From: an uncultured Nodularia sp.
GTDB lineage: Bacteria; Cyanobacteriota; Cyanobacteriia; Cyanobacteriales; Nostocaceae
Reading direction: 5' to 3'
Length of the DNA: 64,000 bases
Assembly: GCA_903911355.1 (NCBI GenBank)
Contig: CAIWDD010000001.1
Coordinates: forward strand, 186,001-250,000
Shown here: positions 36,907-46,605 of the stretch, in pieces
Layout: each line of letters starts with the position of its first letter
How positions within the stretch are numbered: position 1 is the first letter of the stretch
The notes under the pieces: generated by a model
Databases searched by the model: none
What the model was told of the DNA's origin: nothing
What the model saw: the letters and a program-made list of their open reading frames with translations, nothing else
Translations under genes and position numbers: made by a program

Positions 36907-37386
36907 GTGCCATTGGAATTTAATGAAATCCGCCAACTACTGGCAACTATCGCCCAAACAGACATTGCAGAAGTAACACTTAAAAGCGATGACTTTGAAC
37001 TAACAGTACGCAAATCAGAGCGAGAGAAACTTACCGAATCGCCAAATCAGATCGTCGAGGCGGGAACAAGTCGTGTTTTGGATAATACTGCCGCTGCTTC
37101 TACTGTGCAGTTACCAGCAAATCCCCCATCACTGATTGATAAAAGACTAGTAGAAGTTCCTTCCCCCATGGTAGGAACCTTTTATAGCGCTCCCGCACCA
37201 GGTGAAGCACCTTTTGTGAAAGTGGGCGATCGCGTCCGTAGCGGTCAAACAGTCTGTATCATTGAGGCGATGAAACTGATGAATGAAATTGAGGCAGAAG
37301 TATCCGGACAAATCATGGAGATTCTGCTGCAAAATGGCGAACCGGTGGAATATGGCCAAGTTTTGATGCGAATTAACCCCGATTAG
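36907..37386 (+). CDS. accB: Biotin carboxyl carrier protein of acetyl-CoA carboxylase
   Basis: Carries biotin between biotin carboxylase and carboxyltransferase in fatty-acid synthesis. N-terminal dimerization helix region, Pro/Ala-rich linker (residues 55-80) and biotinyl domain with the biotin-attachment lysine at 123 in EAMKLMNEI. 159 aa, normal. GTG start with GAGGT upstream. It follows efp on the same strand; accC is not adjacent, as is common in cyanobacteria. Confidence 0.96.
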   Translation: MPLEFNEIRQLLATIAQTDIAEVTLKSDDFELTVRKSEREKLTESPNQIVEAGTSRVLDNTAAASTVQLPANPPSLIDKRLVEVPSPMVGTFYSAPAPGEAPFVKVGDRVRSGQTVCIIEAMKLMNEIEAEVSGQIMEILLQNGEPVEYGQVLMRINPD

Positions 37387-37816
37387 GTATTAATTTATCA
37401 AGATATCAATCACGCAAGAGTGAGATCCCCTACCTTTTCTGCCGCGTACACACCAGCCCAAAAAGCGAGAACTCAAAGGTTCTACCCCTCTGCTTGGCAA
37501 GGAGAGGATCTGGGGGTGAGGTCAAACCCCACTAATAAAGTCTTTTACAGCGCCTTTCATCTGAGTTAGGTACAAAAGGGCGGGCACTGATGCCCACCCC
37601 ACAAGATTTATGATATTCAGCTGTGTACTTTATTTACTTGAAAACTGCCGGATGTATTGATTTAAACCGAGTAGCTTTTTTTGGAGGGTGTGTTGTCGCG
37701 TAGCGCAACGCACCCTCCTGAATTTTCGGTGCGTTAGGACTAAAGTCCATAACACAACGTACCCAAATCAAAAGTTTTAGACTTATGTGTACACATTAGA
37801 CCTTTGCAGGAGGGGA
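37387..37816. other. Convergent intergenic region with palindromic repeats
   Basis: Lies between the 3' ends of accB and the GerMN gene. It holds three hairpins: GGGCGGGCA / TGCCCACCC at 37578-37599 and two in the repeat unit at 37683-37763. No coding sequence seen. Confidence 0.5.
37683..37763. repeat. Tandem palindromic repeat (REP-like)
   Basis: First hairpin 37683-37718: a 13-bp stem GGAGGGTGTGTTG / CAACGCACCCTCC (one G-T pair) with a 10-nt loop. Second hairpin 37728-37763: GGTGCGTT / AACGTACC outside and GGACT / AGTCC inside. GTGCGTTA-type palindromes recur between genes in Nostoc and Anabaena genomes. Confidence 0.6.
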
Positions 37817-38404
37817 TTAAAGCGGATAGTTTTGCTCAAAGCTTTGACGAGTCAATGGCTGCAACACTTCCACACCCTCCCCACCTAAAAACTCCAACTT
37901 TTCTCCCTCGACCTCAATGTATACTTTCGCATTTGGATCTAGTGTTGTGGCTGTATAAATAACTTGTCCAATGCGACCGACCATCGATGTTGAACCGCCA
38001 CCTTTAGTAAAATCTTCAGATAAATTAACGTGAACCTCACCATTCTCGATTTTGAGCCCCAGCAACTTGGTTTCTGGGGGGATAGTTGTAGAATCTGTCC
38101 CTTCTGTTGGTCCGGCCAATAAAGCTTGGAAGGCTCTTTCTAAAACTTGGTTGGGTTGCGTAGCAGCTATTTCCACCGGTTGGGGAACCAAATCCAACCC
38201 TGTATCCCTTGGTTTAAGCCAGTAAACATGAGGTGTTTGCCCTTGCACAGTATCTCTTGGCGTAATAGTTTGAGATGGACTGATTGGTGTAGGAGGCTGA
38301 TTAGAAGCAAGCCAAGCTACACCACCACCCACTAATACAACTGCTGCTGAGACTGCTGCAATTACACCAGAAGAAATACGTTTAGATCCTTGTTGGTTGT
38401 TCAT
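37817..38404 (-). CDS. GerMN domain-containing membrane-anchored protein
   Basis: 195 aa. A short cytosolic N terminus and one membrane segment (GVIAAVSAAVVLVGGGVAWLA), a Pro/Thr linker and one GerMN domain (VYWLKPRDTGLDLVPQPVEI through LRVLE-like core to the C terminus). In sporulating bacteria GerM is needed for spore coat/cortex work, and in other bacteria GerMN proteins are linked to cell-wall processes; its role in cyanobacteria is unknown. It is convergent with accB and about 356 bp downstream of proS. Confidence 0.87.
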   Translation of the reverse strand: MNNQQGSKRISSGVIAAVSAAVVLVGGGVAWLASNQPPTPISPSQTITPRDTVQGQTPHVYWLKPRDTGLDLVPQPVEIAATQPNQVLERAFQALLAGPTEGTDSTTIPPETKLLGLKIENGEVHVNLSEDFTKGGGSTSMVGRIGQVIYTATTLDPNAKVYIEVEGEKLEFLGGEGVEVLQPLTRQSFEQNYPL

Positions 38405-38760
38405 ATTTAAAAGGTTCCTGACAGGAGACTGAGATAGTGTGGTTCACAAGAGCAGCCTGATAAAAGACGATATCTATGAGTGGGAGTTTCTTGCAATCTC
38501 AAGAAGGCTTGATTTGTCTGAATTCTGTTGACTTGATATTTTGCTAATTTGAAGACAATTTCGGAACGGAAATTAAAAATCCCCTGGGTGAGGGTATTTC
38601 AGCAAGTCATCCTGCACCTATAGTAACTTGATTTCAGCTTTAATTTTAGCTAACCTGTCCACGGCTAACCTCCATTCTCAAGCTGGGGGCGGGCTTAACC
38701 TTTGATGATTGGTCATAGATACAATCGCAGGCGAGATACTTGCCCCAGCAAGGATGTATA
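38405..38760. other. Intergenic region between proS and the GerMN gene
   Basis: Contains the 3' flank of proS and the upstream region of the GerMN gene, both on the minus strand. A direct repeat GCTAACCT occurs twice near 38648-38672. No gene or clear terminator recognised. Confidence 0.35.
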
Positions 38761-40569
38761 TTATACTGCTAATGCCTCATTAACCCACTGTTCCAAAGTA
38801 TTAACTACTTCCTCGATGGCTATTTCTTGAGTTTCATGGGTGGCGCGTTTCACTACTTCTACTTTGCCATTGTTAATAGCCCGACCTGTAACTATTCTGT
38901 AGGGTATACCAATTAAATCGGCATCTTTAAATTTTACTCCCGCGCGTTCATCGCGATCATCAAGTAATGTTTCTACACCTGCTTTGTTAAGTTCAGTGTA
39001 CAGTTTTTGGGCGATTTCCACCTGTTGAGCGTCTTTAACGTTAGGAATTGTGACAATCGCATGATAAGGTGCGATCGCCACTGGCCAAATAATGCCATCT
39101 TGATCATAGGATTGTTCTACAGCCGATTGTGCTAGTCGTGATACACCCACACCATAACAGCCCATAAATAGCGGGTTTTCTTCTCCTTGTTCGTTCGTAT
39201 ACATTGCTCCCATAGCTTGGGAGTATTTAGTACCCAATTGGAAAATATGCCCTACTTCAATCCCTCTAGCGGTTTGGAGAATTTGATTACGGTCATGAAC
39301 AGCGCGATCGCCTGGTCTAGACTTGCGTATATCTACCACTAAACTAGGCAATTCAAATTGTTCTCCCCAATTAGCACCAACAACGTGATAACCTGATTCA
39401 TTAGCACCTGTAACAAAGTTTTTTAAATCAACGGCTGTTTGATCAACTAACCGGACAAACTGAGGATGTAAATCTTTCCGAGCAGCAATATAGTCATCTG
39501 CAACATCAGGGGCAAGATAACCTAAAGGTAAAGATTTAGCCGCCCATGTTTGCTGCATTTGGGCACTGGGTACATCCAAGCTAATAATAGCCTTAGCACC
39601 ATAGTTAGAAGCGAGTTTAGTCAATTCATTCTGCAACTTCACCTCATTAACTTCTTGGTCACCCCGGATACTCACCAAAAATAATACAGTCACACCATTG
39701 TCATAAAAAGTTTGGTAAAGGACATTTTTCACAACTTGAGTAGGAGAACATTTGAGCAGTTGACATACTTCCTCAATAGTCTGTGTTCCTGGTGTTTCCC
39801 GTTTCTCATAGCTTGTAAACGGAGAGATTACCGCATCCACAGCTAAAGAAACCGCCTTTTCCACATTAGCGGCATATTTACCATCTGGAGTGTAAAGAAC
39901 TTCATCCTCTCCAGCTTCCGCCAACACCATAAATTCTGTAGAACCAGAACCGCCAATAGCCCCAGAATCAGCTTCTACAGCCCGGAAGGCTAAACCAGAA
40001 CGGCGGAGCATATTGCTATAGGCCTGATACATATCTTGGTAGGTTTCCTTGAGACTGACCTCATCCACATGGAAAGAATAGCCATCCTTCATAATAAATT
40101 CCCGACCCCGCATCAACCCAAACCGGGGGCGAATCTCATCGCGGAATTTAGTTTGAATTTGGTATAAATGTAAAGGTAATTGACGATAGGAACGAATCAT
40201 ATCACGAGCAATAGTCGTGATCACTTCCTCATGAGTGGGCCCTAATCCCAACTGTTGTTCACGGCGGTCAACCAGGGAAAACATAATCCCCTCAGCCTTA
40301 GTGTAAGTATCCCAGCGTCCCGACTCCTGCCACAACTCAGCCGGTTGTAACTGGGGTAAGAGACATTCTTGTGCTCCAGTGGCGTTCATTTCTTCCCGGA
40401 CAATTTGGGAAACCTTTTGTAATACCCGCCACATTAAGGGCAAGTAAGTATAAATACCGCTACCGATACGACGAATATAACCCGCCCGCAGTAATAGTTT
40501 ATGGCTAGGAATCTCAGCATCAGCCGGATCATCCCTGAGTGTAACGAATAACATTTTTGATAGTCGCAT
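38761..40569 (-). CDS. proS: Prolyl-tRNA synthetase (bacterial type)
   Basis: Charges tRNA-Pro. Class II core with motif 1 [20 protein letters not shown], motif 2 [27 protein letters not shown] and motif 3 GVGVSRL; the editing INS domain (residues about 230-400) sits between motifs 2 and 3, and a C-terminal anticodon-binding domain ends the protein. The QxAK...FRDE bacterial form and 602-aa length are normal. Start at the ATG at 40569. Monocistronic. Confidence 0.97.
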   Translation of the reverse strand: MRLSKMLFVTLRDDPADAEIPSHKLLLRAGYIRRIGSGIYTYLPLMWRVLQKVSQIVREEMNATGAQECLLPQLQPAELWQESGRWDTYTKAEGIMFSLVDRREQQLGLGPTHEEVITTIARDMIRSYRQLPLHLYQIQTKFRDEIRPRFGLMRGREFIMKDGYSFHVDEVSLKETYQDMYQAYSNMLRRSGLAFRAVEADSGAIGGSGSTEFMVLAEAGEDEVLYTPDGKYAANVEKAVSLAVDAVISPFTSYEKRETPGTQTIEEVCQLLKCSPTQVVKNVLYQTFYDNGVTVLFLVSIRGDQEVNEVKLQNELTKLASNYGAKAIISLDVPSAQMQQTWAAKSLPLGYLAPDVADDYIAARKDLHPQFVRLVDQTAVDLKNFVTGANESGYHVVGANWGEQFELPSLVVDIRKSRPGDRAVHDRNQILQTARGIEVGHIFQLGTKYSQAMGAMYTNEQGEENPLFMGCYGVGVSRLAQSAVEQSYDQDGIIWPVAIAPYHAIVTIPNVKDAQQVEIAQKLYTELNKAGVETLLDDRDERAGVKFKDADLIGIPYRIVTGRAINNGKVEVVKRATHETQEIAIEEVVNTLEQWVNEALAV

Positions 40570-40741
40570 CGTTATTTTCCCTTTGAAAAATTGCTAGTGT
40601 TGAAAATTAATTACATCTGAAGTTTGCCATAAACACATAGGATTTTGGCGGGAGATTAGGTAGTATATGAATCTTAAAACTCTTGTGGGGTGAGCATGGT
40701 GGCCGCCCTGGTATACCTGACATCGATGAAATGCGCTGTAA

Positions 40742-43417
40742 TTAATCAGCCGCCTCATTAACTGGGAACCTATCAATTAATTGCATCGCCCGATAAGCAT
40801 TGCGCTGGAAATCTTTAGATAAATGGGGAACATGGGGGATCTGGGATAATAAATCTAAAGTCCGGCGTAAAATTCTCACGACATCGCCTTCATCCAAAGT
40901 AGTATTCTCACAGAGTTCTGTCCACTGTTTCCCCAGGGCCCACTGTTCTACTATGGCAATTAATTCAAATTCCAACCAGATGGGCAAAGCGACATTGTAC
41001 CGCCTTTGCAGTTGAAATATTTTGCGGCGAATTCCCCGCAGTGTTGCCAAAGCTTCTACGACCTGGTTACTAAGTTCAAAGTGAACTCTACTATCTGGGC
41101 GGGGGGTTTCGATGACTAAAGCTGCAACTGCGGCGGCTAGATGGTGGGGATCCAAATTGTCCAATTGACCACTAGCGAACACCAAACCCAGCCATAATTC
41201 ATTTTCTCCGCGAATGGCTGCGGCAATTTGTCCTAACTGTGTGGGGACTAAGTTATCTAAACACTCAAAGTATTCCAAGATAGAAATTAAATTAACAAAT
41301 TCTTCCCAATGGTGTTGTGAGTGTTGCGCGACTTGTAATTGTAATTCTTCGAGTTCGGCTTCTAATTCCACATAACGAGCGCGGCGTTTAAAAATCTTGC
41401 TGACATTGCCAGATTTATGGATGGGATTAGCTTCTAATTCCTCTTGGACTGCGGTAACGCGACCCAGTTGTGCGGCTACTTCTGGGGACATATATAATGA
41501 GGCTTGTACTTGAGGAATACGTTGAGCGATGGCAAATGTTTCCTGATTACCGCGAAGTGATTTCCCTGGTTTTAACTGTAAGTCTGGGGGTGGTACGATC
41601 TGCTCTGGTACATCCACTCGTGGCAATTCAGCATACAAATCGATTACATCGGCAGTTGTGACTACATACCAGCGATTATCTTGCCCTAAACACACCAAGT
41701 AAGGAGCTTCTGAAGCAGCACTAGATGTTTTTCCCACTAAGACCGCTGTTATGGGTATGGACACATCTACGTCTTTCCCCTTGAGACTCAACAGAGTTCC
41801 CGACACTGCAAAGCTCAACATCATGACAAATTCTTCTTGGCGACTTTCTAGAGCTTGTTCTTGCAGGGTTGTCAATAACTGGCGTTCGACTTTCAAACGT
41901 TGTCGCAATTTCTGATAAACGGCTAGTTCATGTTCATTAACCGTGGCGATTTGTGCTTTGAGTTCGGCTAATTGGGTTTGTAGTGAGGCAATTTCTTCAT
42001 ACTCTGGTCTTAAATGCACCGTTGCCATGTACTGCCCAAAGCTGCGTTCTATCAGTTCTCTGGCTTGTTCGAGTGTGTGGATTTGCAGCAAGTTTAGTAC
42101 CATACCATAGCTAGGTGTAAACTGACTCACCAGGGGGTCTGGTTTAGATGTAGCTAAATACGCCGCTTCTTTTGAGCCTTCAAAGGGGGTTTGTACTGTA
42201 ACTACATGACCTTGTAAATCCATACCTCGGCGACCGGCCCGTCCTGCCATCTGGAGGAATTCAGAAGCGTTTAGTAGGCGATGTCCAGAATCAGTACGTT
42301 TGGAAAGGGTAGAAATTACTGTTGTCCGGGCTGGCATATTGATCCCTGCTGCCAAGGTTTCCGTAGCAAATACTACTTTAATTAGCCCCTGCTGAAATAG
42401 TTCCTCTACTAGTCCTTTCCACGCAGGTAAAATTCCGGCATGGTGAGCAGCAATACCTCTGTATAGAGGGGCAATTTGTCCAGAACGCCCAGCATCTGGA
42501 TTTCGGGTTAAAAAATCATCAATTTGCCGCCGTAATATTTGCGACTCATCATTATTGACTAGCCATAAATCACCAACTTCTGCCACAGCCTGATCACATC
42601 CGCGACGACTGAAGATAAAGTAAATCGCCGGGAGCATATCCCTTTGCTGTAGGTGACTGAGGGTGTAAGCTATCCCCGGGGCTTCTGGTCTGCCAGTTCT
42701 GCCCCTGTCTTGTTGTTTTCTTTTGCCTCTATTGGCCAGACGGGGGTTAATTTTAGTTTTGCTTTCATTGAGCAGAGGAAACAGCCCCTTGGGATTGCAA
42801 TAGTAAAATTCTAGGGGAACGGGACGAAAATCGGAATAAATCAGGTCTGTCGGACCGTGAACGCGATTTAACCAGTCAGTGAGTTGATCGCTGTTGGCAA
42901 CAGTTGCGGAGAGGGCTACTAGCTGAATTTCACGAGGACAGTAGATGATGGATTCTTCCCAAACTGTCCCCCGCTGGCGGTCATTCATGTAGTGACACTC
43001 ATCTAGCACTACGGCCTCAACGTCTACTAGGGAAATGCCCACTTGTCCTATGGGTGTGCCATAGAGCATATTGCGGAAGATTTCTGTGGTCATGACCAGA
43101 ATTGGTGCATCCCTGTTAATGGAATTATCTCCAGTTAACAATCCCACCAACTCATAGCCAAATTCCTCACGAAAATCACGTAATTTTTGATTGGACAGAG
43201 CTTTGAGGGGCGTTGTGTAAAATACACGCTTACCCCGGGATAAGGCTCTATAGATGGCATATTCCCCAACTAACGTTTTGCCCGAACCTGTAGGGGCACA
43301 TACGACTACGGAGCGTCCAGAATTTAGGGACGCGATCGCATCTTTTTGGAACTGATCCAGTGCAAAGGGAAATATTAACCCTAAGTCTAGTTCTGGAGAT
43401 GGTGCGGGATAATTCAC
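40742..43417 (-). CDS. SKI2/Mtr4-like DEAD/DEAH-box RNA helicase with DSHCT domain
   Basis: ATP-driven RNA helicase related to Ski2/Mtr4 and the plant plastid helicase ISE2, which helps organelle RNA processing. Motif I CAPTGSGKTLVGEYAI, motif II DECHYMND, SAT motif ALSATVANS, and in domain 2 motif VI AGRAGRRGMDLQG are complete. A ratchet/arch-like middle part and a C-terminal DSHCT region (NLDPHHLAAAVAALV through ELIAIVEQWALGKQW) follow. 891 aa, GTG start. Cyanobacteria lack an exosome, so the partner is unclear. 73 bp from proC on the same strand. Confidence 0.92.
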   Translation of the reverse strand: MNYPAPSPELDLGLIFPFALDQFQKDAIASLNSGRSVVVCAPTGSGKTLVGEYAIYRALSRGKRVFYTTPLKALSNQKLRDFREEFGYELVGLLTGDNSINRDAPILVMTTEIFRNMLYGTPIGQVGISLVDVEAVVLDECHYMNDRQRGTVWEESIIYCPREIQLVALSATVANSDQLTDWLNRVHGPTDLIYSDFRPVPLEFYYCNPKGLFPLLNESKTKINPRLANRGKRKQQDRGRTGRPEAPGIAYTLSHLQQRDMLPAIYFIFSRRGCDQAVAEVGDLWLVNNDESQILRRQIDDFLTRNPDAGRSGQIAPLYRGIAAHHAGILPAWKGLVEELFQQGLIKVVFATETLAAGINMPARTTVISTLSKRTDSGHRLLNASEFLQMAGRAGRRGMDLQGHVVTVQTPFEGSKEAAYLATSKPDPLVSQFTPSYGMVLNLLQIHTLEQARELIERSFGQYMATVHLRPEYEEIASLQTQLAELKAQIATVNEHELAVYQKLRQRLKVERQLLTTLQEQALESRQEEFVMMLSFAVSGTLLSLKGKDVDVSIPITAVLVGKTSSAASEAPYLVCLGQDNRWYVVTTADVIDLYAELPRVDVPEQIVPPPDLQLKPGKSLRGNQETFAIAQRIPQVQASLYMSPEVAAQLGRVTAVQEELEANPIHKSGNVSKIFKRRARYVELEAELEELQLQVAQHSQHHWEEFVNLISILEYFECLDNLVPTQLGQIAAAIRGENELWLGLVFASGQLDNLDPHHLAAAVAALVIETPRPDSRVHFELSNQVVEALATLRGIRRKIFQLQRRYNVALPIWLEFELIAIVEQWALGKQWTELCENTTLDEGDVVRILRRTLDLLSQIPHVPHLSKDFQRNAYRAMQLIDRFPVNEAAD

Positions 43418-43490
43418 TCAATCAAATTTGCAACCGGACTTTTTTACTATATTAACGGGTATTTGCCCTTGGTCATGAGGCGATTTTTCC

Positions 43491-44303
43491 TCACTTCCCC
43501 AATTCTTGCGATCGCAGTGCCGACGCTTTGACTGCTTCAATTAAAGCCGAGCGAAATCCTGCCCTTTCCAGTTGGGCAATACCAGCAATAGTGGTTCCAC
43601 CGGGACTGGTTACCCGGTCTTTGAGTTCTCCGGGGTGGATTTTGTGTTCTTGGAGGAGTTTTGCAGTGCCCAATACAGTCTGCACAGCCAGCTGATTAGC
43701 CAGACCCCTGGGTAAACCTGCGGCTACTCCTCCATCAGCCAATGATTCCACCATTAAAGCTACGTAAGCCGGACCACTACCAGACAGTCCTGTCACTGCA
43801 TCCATGAGCATTTCTGATACATCTACCACTTGCCCCACTGCCGAAAAAACTTGCTGTGCTAGTTTGTGATGATTGCCATTAGTATATGCTCCTAAACACA
43901 AAGCTGTAATTCCCTCCCCCACGGTGGCGGGGGTGTTGGGCATAGCTCTAATTACTGGTAGTTCAGGGAATGCTGATTCTAGTTGGCTTAAAGACACTCC
44001 TGCCAAAATCGAAATTACCAGGGGCGATATTTTTGTAGTCAGGACATCTGCTAATTCTTGAGCGATCGCACTGAACACCTGGGGCTTTACCGCTAATAAT
44101 ACTACTTCTCTCGCTTCCGTGAAGACAAGACAATTATCTGTAGTTAGATTTACATTATATGTTTGCCCTAAATAATTTTGGCGTGTCGGTTGGGGTTCAC
44201 TGACTATCACTTCCGATGGTTGATAGATTCCCCGGTCAATCAAGCGGGATAATAGCGCTTCTCCCATTACTCCGCCACCAATTAAGCCCAATTTAATAGT
44301 CAT
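43491..44303 (-). CDS. proC: Pyrroline-5-carboxylate reductase
   Basis: Last step of proline synthesis. Rossmann loop LGLIGGGVMGEALLSRL at the N terminus and the catalytic ASxGxGPAY-type motif GLSGSGPAYVALMVESLADGG followed by RDRVTSPGGTTIAGI toward the C terminus. 270 aa, normal length. The last member of the co-oriented run pipX-pipY-sepF-proC; it starts 112 bp after the sepF stop. The same gene order (yggS-ylmF-proC) is widely conserved outside cyanobacteria. Confidence 0.95.
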   Translation of the reverse strand: MTIKLGLIGGGVMGEALLSRLIDRGIYQPSEVIVSEPQPTRQNYLGQTYNVNLTTDNCLVFTEAREVVLLAVKPQVFSAIAQELADVLTTKISPLVISILAGVSLSQLESAFPELPVIRAMPNTPATVGEGITALCLGAYTNGNHHKLAQQVFSAVGQVVDVSEMLMDAVTGLSGSGPAYVALMVESLADGGVAAGLPRGLANQLAVQTVLGTAKLLQEHKIHPGELKDRVTSPGGTTIAGIAQLERAGFRSALIEAVKASALRSQELGK

Positions 44304-44415
44304 TAAGTTATATAGTCAATCAGAGCAGATTTAAACCCTTCATTGATGGCATAATACCATTTTGGTTAAACCTGCTCCTACAATCATCAAAAATTTGAGT
44401 TGAACTAATAGAACT

Positions 44416-45018
44416 TCATTGCACCATTCTGTTAAGGTCTGTACCCCAGCTTTGACTGGAAGTATTTGAGGGACGTGAAGGACGAGGGGGCGCTTGTGGT
44501 ACTTCATGCAGAACTGTCCCCGGGGTACTAACTTGCACACAACTGGGGGTAAACAAAAAGATACTTTCTCCAATGCGCTCTTGATGTCCGTCCAGGGCGT
44601 AGGTTCCCCCAGCTACGAAATCTACAGCTCGTTGTGCTTGATCAGGATCCATGATCGTCAAGTTTAAAACAACTGACTTACGCTCTCTGAGTGCTTTAAT
44701 AGCTTCGGGCATTTCTTCAAATGTTCGAGGCTCAAGTACTAACACTTCTGAAATTCCGTTAATTGATCCTGGCATGTTAATCACATTCCCCATGGTAGGC
44801 TTCGATCCTGAGGCTATATCATTACCCATTGTAGTCATGGGTTCCTGCCAGCGTCGATTTTGAGCACTAGCCGCTGCTGGTGGTGCTTGGGGATTTTCCT
44901 CTTGATACAGGTTCTGGTAGCGACCAGGATCTGTTTCCGGTTCGTCTTCGTAATATTCGTATTCCACCTGTTCATTGAGACCTACAAAGTCTCGAAGTTT
45001 AGTAAAAATTTTATTCAT
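44416..45018 (-). CDS. sepF: Cell division protein SepF
   Basis: Cytosolic FtsZ-binding protein needed for septum formation (named Cdv2 in cyanobacteria). An N-terminal amphipathic helix ([14 protein letters not shown]) for membrane binding, an acidic/Pro-rich linker (residues 17-75), and the C-terminal SepF dimer domain with [28 protein letters not shown], containing the glycine critical for function. 200 aa. The ATG has AGGAGC 6 nt upstream. It is downstream of pipY and upstream of proC on one strand. Confidence 0.95.
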   Translation of the reverse strand: MNKIFTKLRDFVGLNEQVEYEYYEDEPETDPGRYQNLYQEENPQAPPAAASAQNRRWQEPMTTMGNDIASGSKPTMGNVINMPGSINGISEVLVLEPRTFEEMPEAIKALRERKSVVLNLTIMDPDQAQRAVDFVAGGTYALDGHQERIGESIFLFTPSCVQVSTPGTVLHEVPQAPPRPSRPSNTSSQSWGTDLNRMVQ

Positions 45019-45172
45019 TTTTATGCTCCTGATAAAAGTTACCCTTATTGATTTGGCCAGTAATTAATGTAGCCATATTAGCTCAGTACACAGCTAAGAT
45101 TGAATAATTTTCTTGCCGTTTATAGCTTTTATTGCAAATAGGGTTGGTCAATTGAAATTAGAGGGAACGCCT

Positions 45173-45186
45173 GTAGATTAACTTAC
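45173..45186. promoter_or_regulatory. GTA-N8-TAC palindrome (NtcA-like)
   Basis: Exact match to the NtcA consensus between pipY and sepF. No -10 box lies at the expected distance on either strand, and such a loose motif occurs by chance about every 4 kb. Low confidence, mentioned because PipX is the NtcA coactivator. Confidence 0.2.
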
Positions 45187-45223
45187 ACAAAATAACGCGT
45201 CAAGATTACAGCGTAATTATTGT

Positions 45224-45256
45224 TCCGGGTAAAAATTTTCTTTCCCGGATTTTTTT
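45224..45256 (+). terminator. Terminator-like hairpin on the plus strand
   Basis: TCCGGG / CCCGGA perfect 6-bp stem with a 14-nt loop, followed by seven T residues. The flanking genes are both on the minus strand, so the only product it could end is an antisense or small RNA from the sepF leader region. Confidence 0.5.
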
Positions 45257-45377
45257 GCTACTCATCTTGACTGAAATTTATTTTTTGTATGCTCATACAT
45301 AACCAGGGATGAATATATCTGTGTATTTTATCCCTAGTAATATTAATACCAGAAGCAAAAAATTAATGGTTCATATC

Positions 45378-46046
45378 CTAACTTCTCTCACCAAATAAGA
45401 TAGTACCTAATCTTACCATAGTTGCCCCAGCCTGTACTGCCAGTTGGTAGTCCCCCGACATACCCATGGAAACTTCCCGCATTTTTAGGTGCGACCAGTT
45501 TTGCTGCTCGATTTCTTTAGCTAATTTATATGTACTGTTAAATACATTCATTGTTTCCGCTTCATTCAATCCTAAAGGGGGAATTGTCATTAAACCCTGA
45601 ATTTGTAAATCCTCACATTTGTTCAGAGCCGGTAAGTCTGCTAGTAGTTGGGGAACGCTCCAACCTGACTTATTAGGGTCAGGGAGGATTTTCACTTGTA
45701 GGCAAACCTGAGGACTGACTCCTAACTGTGCTGCCAATTGATTTAAACGCTCTGCCAGTTTTAAACTATCCACTGAGTGAATCCAGTCAAATAATTCCAT
45801 GGCTTTTTTAGCTTTATTGCTTTGCAAACTGCCAATAAAGTGCCATGTAATATCCGATAAGTCTTGTAACTGGGCTTGTTTACTGGCTGCTTCTTGGATG
45901 CGGTTCTCGGCAAAATTACGAATTCCGGCATGATAAGCAGCGCGAATTGCTTCAGGGGGAAATGTCTTACTCACAGCCACCAATCGCACTGAAGCAGGTA
46001 GTGAACCACAAATGTTAGTAATACGTTCGCTCATGGAACTGGTCAT
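45378..46046 (-). CDS. pipY: PLP-binding protein PipY (YggS/COG0325 family)
   Basis: Single-domain PLP-carrier barrel that affects vitamin B6 and amino-acid balance. PLP-lysine in LVAVSKTFPPEAI, GENRIQEA-type motif (FAENRIQEAASKQ), FIGSLQSNKAKK and the C-terminal SMGMSGDYQLAVQAGATMVRLGTILFG. 222 aa, normal. It overlaps the upstream pipX by 4 bp, the arrangement that gave it its name: both act in the PII-NtcA signalling network. Confidence 0.95.
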   Translation of the reverse strand: MTSSMSERITNICGSLPASVRLVAVSKTFPPEAIRAAYHAGIRNFAENRIQEAASKQAQLQDLSDITWHFIGSLQSNKAKKAMELFDWIHSVDSLKLAERLNQLAAQLGVSPQVCLQVKILPDPNKSGWSVPQLLADLPALNKCEDLQIQGLMTIPPLGLNEAETMNVFNSTYKLAKEIEQQNWSHLKMREVSMGMSGDYQLAVQAGATMVRLGTILFGERS

Positions 46047-46321
46047 TGGAATGTGCGCTGGAAAACACTCTGAAGTTGATCGTACTCCTGGGATGGACCA
46101 CTGCGACGCAGAGTACGCAAGCGATTTTCCAACAACATTCGGGCTTCAGTACGTCCTATGGACTGAAATTTGAGACCTTTAATATCGTTGGACACCACAA
46201 AAAATAAACGTTGGGCATAAAGTGTAGTGAATAGATCCTGGTTGTCATCGACCATACAGATCCGATAAAGCAAACCCCAAGTTGGATGATTGATGTAGGT
46301 TTCTAAGTTTTCTGGATTCAT
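46043..46321 (-). CDS. pipX: PII-interacting protein PipX
   Basis: Small coactivator that shuttles between PII (low 2-oxoglutarate) and NtcA (nitrogen limitation). An N-terminal Tudor-like domain (YINHPTWGLLYRICMVDDNQDLFTTLYAQRLFF) and two C-terminal helices (RTEARMLLENRLRTLRR) are intact. 92 aa, usual 89-92. First gene of pipX-pipY, 4-bp overlap. Confined to cyanobacteria, so it is a good lineage marker. Confidence 0.96.
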   Translation of the reverse strand: MNPENLETYINHPTWGLLYRICMVDDNQDLFTTLYAQRLFFVVSNDIKGLKFQSIGRTEARMLLENRLRTLRRSGPSQEYDQLQSVFQRTFQ

Positions 46322-46605
46322 TTAACAGTCAAGTTGGGAGTATATATCTCTTCGTAGTTCAGTACAAATGTTCACAAGATAATACACCCCTTTTGCCAGC
46401 ATCTTTCGTGAGCTTATAAGAAAATTAGTGATTCTGGCCTTTGAATGGCAGTTATCAAAACCTGCGTCCTGTGTGTAATTGGCAGATGAGGTTGGTAACA
46501 GGAAAGTAGAAATGCACAACAAACCACTAAGGTAATTACTTTAGTCTCTTTCCATATTGCCATAATTATTCGCCTGTGGCACAAAATAGCTCAGAGGATC
46601 AGCGA

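Noticed and set aside
37405-37540. Coding sequence in the accB-GerMN gap
   Set aside because: Only short frames broken by stops; the sequence is of the repeated intergenic kind (GGGGGTGAGG type) common in these genomes.
45173-45186. NtcA binding site as a proven regulator of pipX-pipY or sepF
   Set aside because: GTA-N8-TAC occurs by chance about once per 4 kb and no -10 box lies at the right distance; kept only as a low-confidence feature.
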